The notes beneath the pieces were generated by a model, which ran no database searches, was not told the DNA's origin, and saw nothing but the letters and a program-made list of their open reading frames with translations. Positions 23,475-32,207 of a DNA stretch of 39,231 nucleotides are shown in pieces. The stretch is from Colivivens sp963640465 (lineage in GTDB: Bacteria; Bacteroidota; Bacteroidia; Bacteroidales; Bacteroidaceae), in the NCBI GenBank assembly GCA_963640465.1, contig CAVHYP010000020.1, positions 1 to 39,231 on the forward strand, in the 5' to 3' direction. Positions within the stretch are counted from its first letter, which is position 1; each line of letters opens with the position of its first letter. Made by a program: the position numbers and the translations under genes.

Positions 23475-24787
23475 ATGGCTAATTCAAATGTTAAACCTGC
23501 TGAAGGTAAGCTCGGCATTATGGTCGTTGGACTTGGTGCTGTAACTTCTACATTTANNNNNNNNNNGGTGTGCTTATGGCACGTAAAGGCTTGGCAAAGC
23601 CTGTAGGTTCAATGGTAGAATACGATAAGATTCGTGTAGGTAAAGGCGCCGACAAGAAATATCTTCGCTATCGTGACATTGTTCCAATTTCTCAACTTAA
23701 TGATATAGTGTTTGGTGCATGGGACGTGTATCCAGCGGATGCCTACAGAAGTGCCATGTATGCAGAAGTGTTGAAGGAAAAGGATATCGAACCAGTGAAG
23801 GACGAGCTCCAGAAGATTGTTCCAATGAAGGCTGCTTTCGACAAGAACTTTGCAAAGCGTCTTGATGGTGACAACATCATGGAAGGAAAGACTCGTTGGG
23901 AGATGATGGAACAAATCCGCGAGGATATCCGCAACTTCAAGAAGGCAAACGGGTGCGCACGTGCAGTTGTCGCTTGGGCTGCTTCCACTGAGATTTATGT
24001 TCCAGTCTACGAACCAGTTCATGGTTCTTTGGCTACTTTGGAGGCTGCAATGAAGGCTGATGACAAAGAACATATTGCTCCTTCAATGTGTTACGCTTAT
24101 GCCGCTTTGTCAGAGGGTTGCCCATTCATCATGGGTGCACCTAACACAACAGTCGACATCCCGGCAATGTGGGAACTGGCAGAGAAAACAAAGATGCCAA
24201 TCGCCGGCAAGGACTTTAAGACTGGCCAGACATTGGTGAAGAGCGGTTTCGCTCCAATCATCGGTACAAGATGCCTCGGCCTGAGCGGATGGTTCTCAAC
24301 AAACATCCTTGGAAACAGAGACGGACTCGTTCTCGACGAACCAGCCAACTTCCGTACCAAGGAAGTCAGCAAGTTGTCAACACTTGAGTCTATACTCGTT
24401 GCCGACAAGCAACCAGACCTCTACAACGACTATTACCACAAGGTACGTATCAACTACTATCCTCCTCGCAACGACAACAAGGAAGGATGGGACAACATCG
24501 ATATCTTCGGATGGATGGGTTATCCAATGCAGATCAAGATCAATTTCCTCTGTCGCGACTCCATCCTTGCTGCTCCACTGCTCCTCGACCTTTGTCTGTT
24601 GAGCGACTTGGCTGCACGTGCCGGACGCTACGGTATCCAGAGATTCCTCAGTTTCTATCTCAAGAGCCCTATGCATGACTACACAAAGAACGAGGTGCCA
24701 GTAAACCACCTCTTCCAACAGTATGTAATGCTGAAGAATGCACTCCGCGAAATTGGCGGATACGAAGCTGATGAGGAAATAGATTAA
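23475..24787 (+). CDS. ino1: myo-Inositol-1-phosphate synthase, interrupted by an assembly gap
   Basis: This enzyme turns glucose 6-phosphate into inositol phosphate through an NAD-dependent oxidation, aldol closure and reduction. The ATG at 23475 starts MANSNVKPAEGKLGIMVVGLG, with the NAD-binding glycine motif GLGAVTSTF. Ten N at 23557-23566 then interrupt the gene. It continues GVLMARKGLAKPVGSM to the stop at 24787. Upstream and downstream frames differ by the 10-N count. They join if the true gap is 2, 5 or 8 bases, and 5 would restore the expected TF-(I/M)-x-GV. Later motifs include GADKKYLRYRDIVPISQLNDIVFGAWD, FMGAPNT-like PFIMGAPNTTVDIP, AGKDFKTGQT and LGLSGWFSTNILGNRDG. Full length would be about 435 residues, as in Bacteroides. 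The frame break is an assembly artefact, not a mutation. A terminator follows directly. Confidence 0.92.
23557..23566. other. Assembly gap (10 N)
   Basis: A run of ten N lies within the NAD-binding region of the inositol-phosphate synthase. The length is probably a placeholder because it does not keep the reading frame. Confidence 0.98.
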
Positions 24788-24803
24788 TTTATACACTGAA
24801 AAA

Positions 24804-24844
24804 CCCCTCTTCATCTTCCGGGTGTAGAGGGGCTTCTTTTTTTT
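24804..24844 (+). terminator. Rho-independent terminator after the inositol-phosphate synthase
   Basis: CCCCTCT (24804-24810) pairs with AGAGGGG (24826-24832) around a 15-base loop, and a T-rich tract runs from 24833 to 24844. The tract ends directly at the ATG of the next gene. Confidence 0.85.
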
Positions 24845-27442
24845 ATGATGAATAGAATTCTCAGTATTTTCTTTTTGTTCATTATGTCATTGTGCATGAA
24901 TGCGCAGGTGACAGGTGTAGTCATTGACGCAAAAACACGTCAACCCCTCGACTATGTCAATGTCTATTATGAAGGACATAATGTTGGTGTGATGACCGAT
25001 GGAGAGGGACGCTTTGAATTGAGGGAAGAACCGAAATGGACAAAACTGACTATAACTACTATGGGTTATCAAGCCCAGACGATAACACTTGTACCAGGAA
25101 AAAACAAAAACTTGAAGATTAGGCTTGTCAGTCAGCCACGTCAGATTGACAACATCACGATAAATGCCAAACGAGGCAAATACAGCAGAAAGAACAACCC
25201 TGCTGTGGAACTTATGCGAAAGGTGATTGACCACAAGAAATTCAATGACCTGCATGAAAAAGACTTTGTGAGTTACTCCAAATACGAGAAAATGGTGCTC
25301 TCACTCAATGAGTTCACGGAGAAAGTGTTTGAGGAAAAGGAAATGAAGCAGTTCGCCTTTCTCAAAGACCATGTGGAACGTTGCCCTGAGACAGGTAAAC
25401 TGATTCTGCCGCTCACGGTGGACGAAACCATCTCTGAACTTATTTACAGAAAGAGTCCCAAGAGCGAGAAGACTATCATCAAGGCACAGAACAATACCGG
25501 AGTCAACGAACTCTTCAACACGGGCGACATCCTTACGACAATGATGAAGGATGTCTTCACCGATGTCGACATTTACCAGAACGAGTGTCGTCTGCTCCAA
25601 TATCCGTTCAAGAGTCCTATTTCCTCCAGTGCCATATCTTTCTATCGATATTACATTCAGGACACTACATACATCGACAATGACCGGGTGATTGAAATCG
25701 GATTCCTTCCCAACAACCAGCAGGACTTTGGATTCTCGGGTCTCATTTACATAATGGACGATTCCACCTATCAGGTAAGGCGTGCAGAACTCCATATACC
25801 GAAGCGCAGCGACGTTAATTTCGTCGACAACATGATTATTTCCCAGGATTTCAAGAGTCTGCCTTCGGGTGAACGCGTGGTGGTGAGCAACGATATGCTG
25901 GTGGAAATAAATCTCTACTTGCGTAAGTTCATGGTGAAGCGTACCATACGCAACAAGGACTATTCATTTGAACCGATATCACCCAAGGTGTTCAAGCACA
26001 TTAAAGGTGCAGTCTACAAGGAGGCAGATGCAGAGATGCAGGACGAGGAATATTGGAACCAGTATCGTGAAGTGGAACTCTCCAAGGGTGAGAGCGAGAT
26101 GGGATCATTTCTGAGTCGCCTTCAGCAGATAAAAGGTTTCAAATACATCATTTTCGGATTGAAAGCATTGATAGAGAACTTCGTGGAGACAGGTGATTCC
26201 GTACATCCTAATTACGTGGATATAGGTCCTGTCAACACCATCATCTCCGGAAACCACTACGACAATCTCCGTTTCCGTCTGTCTGCCCTCACCAATGCCA
26301 ACCTCTGTCCGCATTTCTTTGCCAGCGGCTATGTGGCTTATGGAACTGCGACACACAACGTGTATGGCAAGGGACAACTGACTTATTCATTCAATAAGAA
26401 AGCCTATTTGCCGCGTGAATTCCCTGTACACAATCTGTCGGTCTCTTATCTCAACGATGTTGTGAGTCCGTTCGACAAGTTTGTGCCTACCGACAAGGAC
26501 AATATGTTCCTCTCGCTGAAGACCAGCAGTGTGGACCAATACAACCATACGAAGGAAGTGAAGGTGGACTATGAACGAGAGTATGAGAATGGATTCCGCT
26601 ACAACCTCACCTACACTCACACCGACAATAAGGCTGTTGATGCTTTGTTCTATCAGCCTTTGGATGGGGTGGGGACACCATCGGCTGATGCAAGCAAGTA
26701 TCTGAGAAAGATGACTACCAGCGAGTTCAAGGCTAAGATTTCTTTTGAACCGGGTGCTTCATACATCAATACCAAGCAGCGTCGTGTGAAAATCAATCTT
26801 GATGCGCCTATCGTTACAGTCTCACACACGATAGGTCTCAACAATTTCCTTGGTGGACAGTACGAGTACAACGTCACGGAAGCAGGAATCTACAAACGCA
26901 TCTGGATGCCGAGCAACTGGGGAAAGATGGATTTCGATATCAAGGCAGGCATTCAGTGGAACATCGTTCCGTTCCCGCTGCTTATCCATCCTGCTGCCAA
27001 CCAGTCGTACATTCTCGAGGACTATACGTTCTCTTTGATTAACAACCTCGAGTTCCTCAACGATAGGTACGTCACTCTTATGTATCAGTGGGACCTCAAT
27101 GGAAAGATATTCAACCGCATTCCGTTGCTTAAAAAACTGAAGTGGCGCGAGATGATAGGTGTCAATGTGCTGTGGGGTACACTGACCGATAAAAACAACC
27201 CGGCTTCAAGCGGTTACTCCGACAACAGGCTCTTCTATTTCCCCGGACATTTCAAAACCGACGGAACATATGAGAGCAACACCGTCGTGATGGACAAGAA
27301 AACCCCATACATAGAGTTGCGTTTGGGTATCCACAACATATTCAAGTTGCTGCATGTGGAATATGTGCGACGACTAACGTACTTGGATGACCCCGATATC
27401 AACAAGTGGGGCATACGTGGAATGGTGAGAGTCACATTCTGA
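24845..27442 (+). CDS. DUF5686 outer-membrane protein with carboxypeptidase-like regulatory domain
   Basis: An 865-residue envelope protein. A signal peptide (MMNRILSIFFLFIMSLCMNAQ) is followed by a carboxypeptidase-D regulatory-like beta sandwich at about 22-105 (VTGVVIDAKTRQPLDYVNVYYEG, then GVMTDGEGRFEL). The rest matches the DUF5686 family, including NPAVELMRKVIDHKKFND near 118-135. It becomes rich in alternating strands toward the end, finishing GMVRVTF with a C-terminal Phe. This suggests an outer-membrane barrel, as in TonB-dependent receptor relatives, but no TonB plug domain is present. Function is unknown. The ATG pair at 24845/24848 directly follows a terminator T-tract, so expression may depend on read-through or on a promoter inside the upstream gene. 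Confidence 0.85.
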   Translation: MMNRILSIFFLFIMSLCMNAQVTGVVIDAKTRQPLDYVNVYYEGHNVGVMTDGEGRFELREEPKWTKLTITTMGYQAQTITLVPGKNKNLKIRLVSQPRQIDNITINAKRGKYSRKNNPAVELMRKVIDHKKFNDLHEKDFVSYSKYEKMVLSLNEFTEKVFEEKEMKQFAFLKDHVERCPETGKLILPLTVDETISELIYRKSPKSEKTIIKAQNNTGVNELFNTGDILTTMMKDVFTDVDIYQNECRLLQYPFKSPISSSAISFYRYYIQDTTYIDNDRVIEIGFLPNNQQDFGFSGLIYIMDDSTYQVRRAELHIPKRSDVNFVDNMIISQDFKSLPSGERVVVSNDMLVEINLYLRKFMVKRTIRNKDYSFEPISPKVFKHIKGAVYKEADAEMQDEEYWNQYREVELSKGESEMGSFLSRLQQIKGFKYIIFGLKALIENFVETGDSVHPNYVDIGPVNTIISGNHYDNLRFRLSALTNANLCPHFFASGYVAYGTATHNVYGKGQLTYSFNKKAYLPREFPVHNLSVSYLNDVVSPFDKFVPTDKDNMFLSLKTSSVDQYNHTKEVKVDYEREYENGFRYNLTYTHTDNKAVDALFYQPLDGVGTPSADASKYLRKMTTSEFKAKISFEPGASYINTKQRRVKINLDAPIVTVSHTIGLNNFLGGQYEYNVTEAGIYKRIWMPSNWGKMDFDIKAGIQWNIVPFPLLIHPAANQSYILEDYTFSLINNLEFLNDRYVTLMYQWDLNGKIFNRIPLLKKLKWREMIGVNVLWGTLTDKNNPASSGYSDNRLFYFPGHFKTDGTYESNTVVMDKKTPYIELRLGIHNIFKLLHVEYVRRLTYLDDPDINKWGIRGMVRVTF

Positions 27443-27475
27443 TTTGCTGATGTTTAATTCAATAATACAAGTGCT

Positions 27476-28765
27476 ATGCAAGTGTCTTCGAAACAATTTC
27501 TGCAGAGGATTTTCGTGATGGCTGTTGTGTTTGCCGTCTCATGCTTTGTTGGTGTTTATGCCCAGAACAAAAAGGATGCCGACAAGAATAAAAAGCCGAC
27601 AGAGGGAGTCAACGTGAGCAAAATAATGAAGGAAGCGCGTGCTGCTGTGAAGTCCTCCAATTTTGCCCAGGCGGAATCCGTACTTGAAAAGGCGATGAAC
27701 TCCTCCGATGAAGCAAAGAACGATGCTTCACTCCATTTCATGCTTATGAACGTAGAGCATGGACTGGTTGATGCCGAGAACCGCAAGATCTATCTGAAGA
27801 ACAATCCAGATACGGCAAAATATTTCTCTTATATATATAAGGTGTATAAATACGGATTGTCGTGTGACAGTCTCGACCGCTTGCCCGACCGCAAGGGAAA
27901 GGTGCGTCCACACTATTCATCCAGCATTTCCTCACGTCTGCTGTTCTATCGCAACAATGTCAAGAGTGCTGGCAAGTACTTCTACAAGAAGGGCAAGTAT
28001 TCCGATGCCTACAAGTATTTCGACCTCTACCTCGGAACTATGCACAATCCGCTTATTTGTGATGTGAAAGATGCAAAGCCTGATGCCGATAGCCTCGATA
28101 TAATGCGTTTGGCAGTCTATTCCGCCTATAATTCTTCAGCGTACTCCAATGTGAAGAAATATATCTCGGATGTAATGACAGACACCATTTCGTACACCAC
28201 TTTCTGCCAGATCGGAAGCAAAACCTCGTTTGCTATGGGCGACACTCTTGAAGCAATCACCTATCTGAACAAAGGATGGAAGGCAGACCCGTCACGCGAA
28301 TATTTCTACATCACGCTCGTTGAATGTCAGATTGACCGCAAGCAGTACAACCAGGCTTACACAACGGTCTGCACCCAACTCGACAGAACACCGCAGAACC
28401 GTCGTCTGTGGTACATCAAGGGAAAATGCCTGCAGTGCATGGACAGCCTTGATTCGGCAATTGCCAGCTATGAGCGTGCTGTTGCCATTCAGAGCGACGA
28501 CACCTTGTCCTACAGCAGTATGGGCGACATCTATGTCATCAAGGCACAGCAAACCTACCACGCAAACAACTTCAAAGCAGGCACAAGTTCCTACTCACAG
28601 TTGAAGACGCAGGAAACCGCTTTCTACAAGAAGGCACTCGACAATTATGAGAAAGCAATGTCGTTTGCTCCCAACAATCCAAGCCTTTGGTATGAGGGAT
28701 TGCGTGAAGTCTACTTTAAGTTGAATATGGGAAAGCAACTCAACAAACTTGAGAAGGAGAAATAA
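27476..28765 (+). CDS. Secreted TPR-repeat protein
   Basis: A 429-residue protein with a signal peptide (residues 1 to about 29, ending VYAQ) followed by a Lys-rich linker. The rest is helical with tetratricopeptide-like units. Examples are AGKYFYKKGKYSDAYKYFDLYLG near residue 165, LEAITYLNKGWKADPSREYF near 262, and the best one, KGKCLQCMDSLDSAIASYERAVAIQ near 312-337. TPR units mediate protein contacts, so this may be a periplasmic scaffold. It is 33 bases after the DUF5686 gene and probably in the same transcript. The stop codon TAA is followed at once, in the same frame, by a remnant of an unrelated ATPase gene. Confidence 0.82.
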   Translation: MQVSSKQFLQRIFVMAVVFAVSCFVGVYAQNKKDADKNKKPTEGVNVSKIMKEARAAVKSSNFAQAESVLEKAMNSSDEAKNDASLHFMLMNVEHGLVDAENRKIYLKNNPDTAKYFSYIYKVYKYGLSCDSLDRLPDRKGKVRPHYSSSISSRLLFYRNNVKSAGKYFYKKGKYSDAYKYFDLYLGTMHNPLICDVKDAKPDADSLDIMRLAVYSAYNSSAYSNVKKYISDVMTDTISYTTFCQIGSKTSFAMGDTLEAITYLNKGWKADPSREYFYITLVECQIDRKQYNQAYTTVCTQLDRTPQNRRLWYIKGKCLQCMDSLDSAIASYERAVAIQSDDTLSYSSMGDIYVIKAQQTYHANNFKAGTSSYSQLKTQETAFYKKALDNYEKAMSFAPNNPSLWYEGLREVYFKLNMGKQLNKLEKEK

Positions 28766-29437
28766 CCGAAAACTCTCTCGAAATACGCCCAAGGACTTGA
28801 CAAGGAGAAAATAAAGAATGTGTATGACCACGTTTCAGTTTTCTTGGGTCAGGAGAACAAGAAATTTCAAATCAGCAAGATTTCACATGGAGCAAGAAAT
28901 CAGGAATACATCGGGACTGTGGAGTGTCTGCGCGATGCAGGCATCATAAATGTTTGCTATTGTCTTGCACAAGTGTCACTCCCTCTGAAAGGCAACTACG
29001 ATCCGAAATCCTATAAACTCTATTATAAAGATACAGGCTTGCTCGTTGCTTCGCTTGATGAAGAGTCGCAGGAGGATATGCGGGTGAACAGGAACTACGG
29101 CACATATAAAGGTACAATTTATGGGAATGTGGTGGGTGATATGTTGGTCAAACAAGGTTATGACCTCTATTTCTATAGGAATGACAAATCTACTATGGGG
29201 ATGGATTTCTTTATTCGTGATGTCCAATCTCTTATCCCCATTGAAGTGAAGGCTACAGATAATGCCACCAGATCGCTTGTCAGGTTGACTTCGCAAGACG
29301 GCAGGTTCCCGGATATCCGATATGGCATCAAACTGTGTAACAAAAACATTGGTTTCAATGGCCATTTCTATACATTTCCCTATTTCCTTACATTCTTGTT
29401 GAAGAAATTTGTTGGAAATGCAACTGAAAGTCCTTGA
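28766..29437 (+). pseudogene. 5'-truncated remnant of a DUF4143-type ATPase gene
   Basis: The frame that begins straight after the TPR stop codon is open for 223 codons and reads PKTLSKYAQGLDKEKIKN and onward, matching the middle and C-terminal part of ATP-binding proteins with a DUF4143 domain. FLGQENKKFQISKISHGAR, YKLYYKDTGLLVASLDEE and MDFFIRDVQSLIPIEVKA are typical, the last being the PD-(D/E)xK-like end. The N-terminal AAA ATPase half, with Walker A and B, is absent. A GTG at 28820 could start a 205-residue product, but without the ATPase domain and with no promoter or ribosome-binding site in view it is probably dead. Complete family members are about 400-450 residues. Confidence 0.75.
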
Positions 29438-29490
29438 CATTCACGTCTTTACTGGCGGCATTCGGCGTAGACGCTCCTCTTGCTTCTGTG

Positions 29491-30519
29491 TCAATGCACA
29501 TTGAGCGCATCCAGTGCTTTCGTATATCTCCGTGCATTTGCCATGTGCTCGGGGTAAGTCTCGGCAAAGTTGTGCGATCCTGAGAAATCTTCTTTTGCAC
29601 ACATATAGAGGTAGTCGTTGTGCTCATAATTCAGCACCGCATCGATGCCTGCAATGGAGGGAATGCGGATGGGGCCCGGTGGCAGTCCATGCTCCTTGTA
29701 TGTGTTGTAAGGTGAGTCGGTCTCGAGCATCTTGCCGCCCACACGCTTGATGCTGAAGTCACCGATGGCAAAAATTACCGTCGGGTCGCTCTGCAGCAGC
29801 AGACCGCGTTTCATACGGTTGATGTAAAGTCCAGCTATTCGTGCTTTCTCGCTGTTGTCTGCTGTTTCGCTGTCCACGATGCTTGCCAGCGTCACCACCT
29901 CGTCTTCCGTCAGCCCGGCTTCGGCAGCCTTTGCCTTCCGTTCCTTTGTCCAGAACGCCTTGTTCTCCTTGTCCAGCCGTTGTATCAGTTTTTCGGGCTC
30001 CGTTTCCCAATACACCTCATACGTGTTGGGAATGAATAGGGCAGGGAATGTCTCGCGTGTACGCCCCACAGCCTTCCATGTGGCAGAGTCGCTGAACACT
30101 TGCGTCAGGGTGGTGCTGTCCACCATCAGTTGTGATGCAAGCCGTCCAGCCAACTGGTCGGTGGTGCGCACCGACGGCAGGACGAGTTCCACTGGTACCG
30201 ACGCATGCCCCATCAGACTACGGAAGATCGTCAGGGTAGACCGCTTTGCCGACAGCTCGTAGCGTCCCGGTTGGATATGCTTGCCATAGCCGGTAAGGGC
30301 CGACATCATGTTGAATGCAAATATTGATATGCCTGCATCTGCCTTTTCCATCTTGGTCCTCACACTGTCGCTGTTGTCGTCATTGTCAACATACAGATAA
30401 GTTGTCTGGCTGCACGACAATGGTTTGAGAAACTCATACAGAGTCAGGGACACAATCGAGACAAGAACTATTAAACTTGAGGCTAAAATACACTTTTTCC
30501 TGTTGGAACTTTTGCCCAT
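29491..30519 (-). CDS. mltG: Endolytic murein transglycosylase MltG
   Basis: A 342-residue inner-membrane enzyme that cuts nascent peptidoglycan strands and is thought to set their length. A short basic N-terminus (MGKSSNRKKC) precedes one membrane helix at about 11-31, and the rest is periplasmic. The YceG-like domain carries the catalytic Glu 218 within LASIVDSETA, then GLYINRMKRGLLLQSDPTVIFAIGD, SPYNTYKEHGLPPGPIRIPS and YLYMCAKEDFSGSHNFAETYPEH, all characteristic of the family. It is the only gene in its transcript. It starts divergently from the GH51 gene, with a 67-base region holding both promoters. The residue two before the catalytic Glu is Asp where many homologues have Glu, which is unlikely to matter. 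Confidence 0.93.
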   Translation of the reverse strand: MGKSSNRKKCILASSLIVLVSIVSLTLYEFLKPLSCSQTTYLYVDNDDNSDSVRTKMEKADAGISIFAFNMMSALTGYGKHIQPGRYELSAKRSTLTIFRSLMGHASVPVELVLPSVRTTDQLAGRLASQLMVDSTTLTQVFSDSATWKAVGRTRETFPALFIPNTYEVYWETEPEKLIQRLDKENKAFWTKERKAKAAEAGLTEDEVVTLASIVDSETADNSEKARIAGLYINRMKRGLLLQSDPTVIFAIGDFSIKRVGGKMLETDSPYNTYKEHGLPPGPIRIPSIAGIDAVLNYEHNDYLYMCAKEDFSGSHNFAETYPEHMANARRYTKALDALNVH

Positions 30520-30541
30520 TGCAATTATTTTCTTAAATTTG
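30511..30541 (+). promoter_or_regulatory. Bacteroidota-type promoter for the GH51 gene
   Basis: TTTG at 30511-30514 and TAAATTTG at 30534-30541 are 19 bases apart, a full consensus match. The -33 element lies inside the first codons of the divergent mltG gene. The leader to the GH51 start would be about 40 bases. Confidence 0.78.
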
Positions 30542-30545
30542 TCGG

Positions 30546-30553
30546 CAAAGATA
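30546..30553 (-). promoter_or_regulatory. -7 promoter element for mltG
   Basis: Minus-strand TATCTTTG matches TAnnTTTG and lies 27-34 bases upstream of the mltG start. A T-run about 20 bases further upstream may act as a weak -33 element. It is 5 bases from the GH51 -7 element on the other strand, so the two promoters cannot both be occupied. Confidence 0.6.
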
Positions 30554-30586
30554 AATAAAAATCACGATAGAAAATAAGAAAACAGT

Positions 30587-32161
30587 ATGAAATCAATCGA
30601 ATTGGTCTTGGCTTTGGCATTATCACTGCCAATGTCGGCACAGAAGGAAGCATCGGTCACACTGAAAACCAAGGATGCGAAGGAAGTTATCAACAAGGAG
30701 ATCTACGGACAGTTTGCCGAACATCTGGGCACCTGCATCTACGGTGGTCTGTGGGTAGGCAAAGACTCCAAAATTCCGAACACACAAGGCTACCGCAACG
30801 ATGTGCTCCAGGCACTGAAGGACATCAAGGTGCCGGTGATGCGCTGGCCGGGCGGATGCTTTGCCGACGAATACCACTGGATGGACGGCATCGGACCTCA
30901 GGAAAATCGTCCGCGCATGGTCAACAACAACTGGGGAGGAACAGTGGAGGACAACAGCTTCGGCACTCATGAATTCCTCAATCTCTGCGAACTGCTCGGT
31001 TGCGAACCCTATGTCAGCATGAACGTGGGCAGCGGAAGTGTGGAGGAAACAGCAAAATGGGTGGAATACATGACTGCCAAAGACGGACCGATGGCAAAGC
31101 TCAGAAAGCAGAACGGACGTGAGGAGCCTTGGAAAGTGAAATACATCGGAGTGGGCAACGAAAGCTGGGGTTGTGGCGGAAGCATGCGCCCGGAATACTA
31201 TGCCGACCTCTACCGTCGCTACCAGACCTACTGCCGTGAATACAACGGCAACAGACTCTACAAGATTGCATCCGGTGCCAGCGACTACGACCTCGGCTGG
31301 ACCGAGACACTCATGAAGCAGGTGGGCAGCCGCATGAAAGGACTCTCACTCCACTACTACACATGCTACACATGGGGCGGAAGCAAAGGCAGTGCCACCA
31401 ATTTCGACGACAACCAATACTATTGGGCAGTTGCCAAGTGCGGTGTCGGCATCGAAGAGATACTCAAGAATCATATCGGTGTCATGGACAAGTACGACCC
31501 ACGCAACCATGTCGACCTTCTTGTTGACGAATGGGGTACATGGTGGGACGAAGAGCCAGGCAGTGTCAAGGGACATCTCTACCAGCAGAACACCATGCGT
31601 GATGCTATGGTAGCAGCCTTCTCCCTCAACGTGTTCCATCAGTACACCAAGCGCATCAAGATGTGCAACATCGCCCAGGTGGCAAACGTGCTCCAGAGCA
31701 TGGTGCTGACAAAAGACGACAAGATGGTGCTCACACCAACCTACTATGTGTTCAAGATGTATGTGCCCAACATGGACGCAGTGAACATCCCGATTGATGT
31801 GCAGAGCGAGACATTCCAGGCAGAGGACGAGCGCAACAATAGTCAGAAGCGCACATCCAACTACGTCAGCGCTTCAGCATCGAAGATGAGCGACGGCACC
31901 ATCAACATCAACCTCGCCAATGCCGACCTGAAGAACGGAGTGAAGGTGAAAGTCAGTCTCGACGGAATATCAGGCAAAGTGCAGAATGCACAGATACTTG
32001 CATCCGACAACATCAAGGACCACAACACCTTTGAGAACCCCAACAAAGTAGTTGTACGCGAATTCAAAAAAGCAAAGATTTCCGGCAACACCCTCACGGT
32101 CGACATGCCAGCCGCATCCATCATCTGCCTGCAGGTGAAAGCAGCCAATGCCGGTAAGTAA
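30587..32161 (+). CDS. Secreted alpha-L-arabinofuranosidase (GH51)
   Basis: A 524-residue glycoside hydrolase that should release arabinose side chains from arabinan, arabinoxylan or pectin. The signal peptide is residues 1-19 (MKSIELVLALALSLPMSAQ), so it probably acts in the periplasm or outside. The GH51 barrel shows GQFAEHLGTCIYGGLWVG at 41-58, MRWPGGCFADEYHWMDGIGP at 85-104, the acid/base Glu 192 in GVGNESWGCGG and the nucleophile Glu 315 in LLVDEWGTWW. A C-terminal beta-sandwich domain starts at about residue 390. Length is normal. It has its own promoter, and a Nudix gene follows 46 bases later. No SusC/SusD pair is nearby, so it is not part of an obvious polysaccharide utilisation locus here. 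Confidence 0.94.
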   Translation: MKSIELVLALALSLPMSAQKEASVTLKTKDAKEVINKEIYGQFAEHLGTCIYGGLWVGKDSKIPNTQGYRNDVLQALKDIKVPVMRWPGGCFADEYHWMDGIGPQENRPRMVNNNWGGTVEDNSFGTHEFLNLCELLGCEPYVSMNVGSGSVEETAKWVEYMTAKDGPMAKLRKQNGREEPWKVKYIGVGNESWGCGGSMRPEYYADLYRRYQTYCREYNGNRLYKIASGASDYDLGWTETLMKQVGSRMKGLSLHYYTCYTWGGSKGSATNFDDNQYYWAVAKCGVGIEEILKNHIGVMDKYDPRNHVDLLVDEWGTWWDEEPGSVKGHLYQQNTMRDAMVAAFSLNVFHQYTKRIKMCNIAQVANVLQSMVLTKDDKMVLTPTYYVFKMYVPNMDAVNIPIDVQSETFQAEDERNNSQKRTSNYVSASASKMSDGTININLANADLKNGVKVKVSLDGISGKVQNAQILASDNIKDHNTFENPNKVVVREFKKAKISGNTLTVDMPAASIICLQVKAANAGK

Positions 32162-32207
32162 CGGAAAAGAGGCTATGAAGTGGTGAACCGGTAAAAGACT
32201 CTGCAGC

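Noticed and set aside
23570..24787. Inositol-phosphate synthase as a truncated gene starting at GTG 23570
   Set aside because: The NAD-binding N-terminus is present upstream of the N run, so the short version is caused by the assembly gap.
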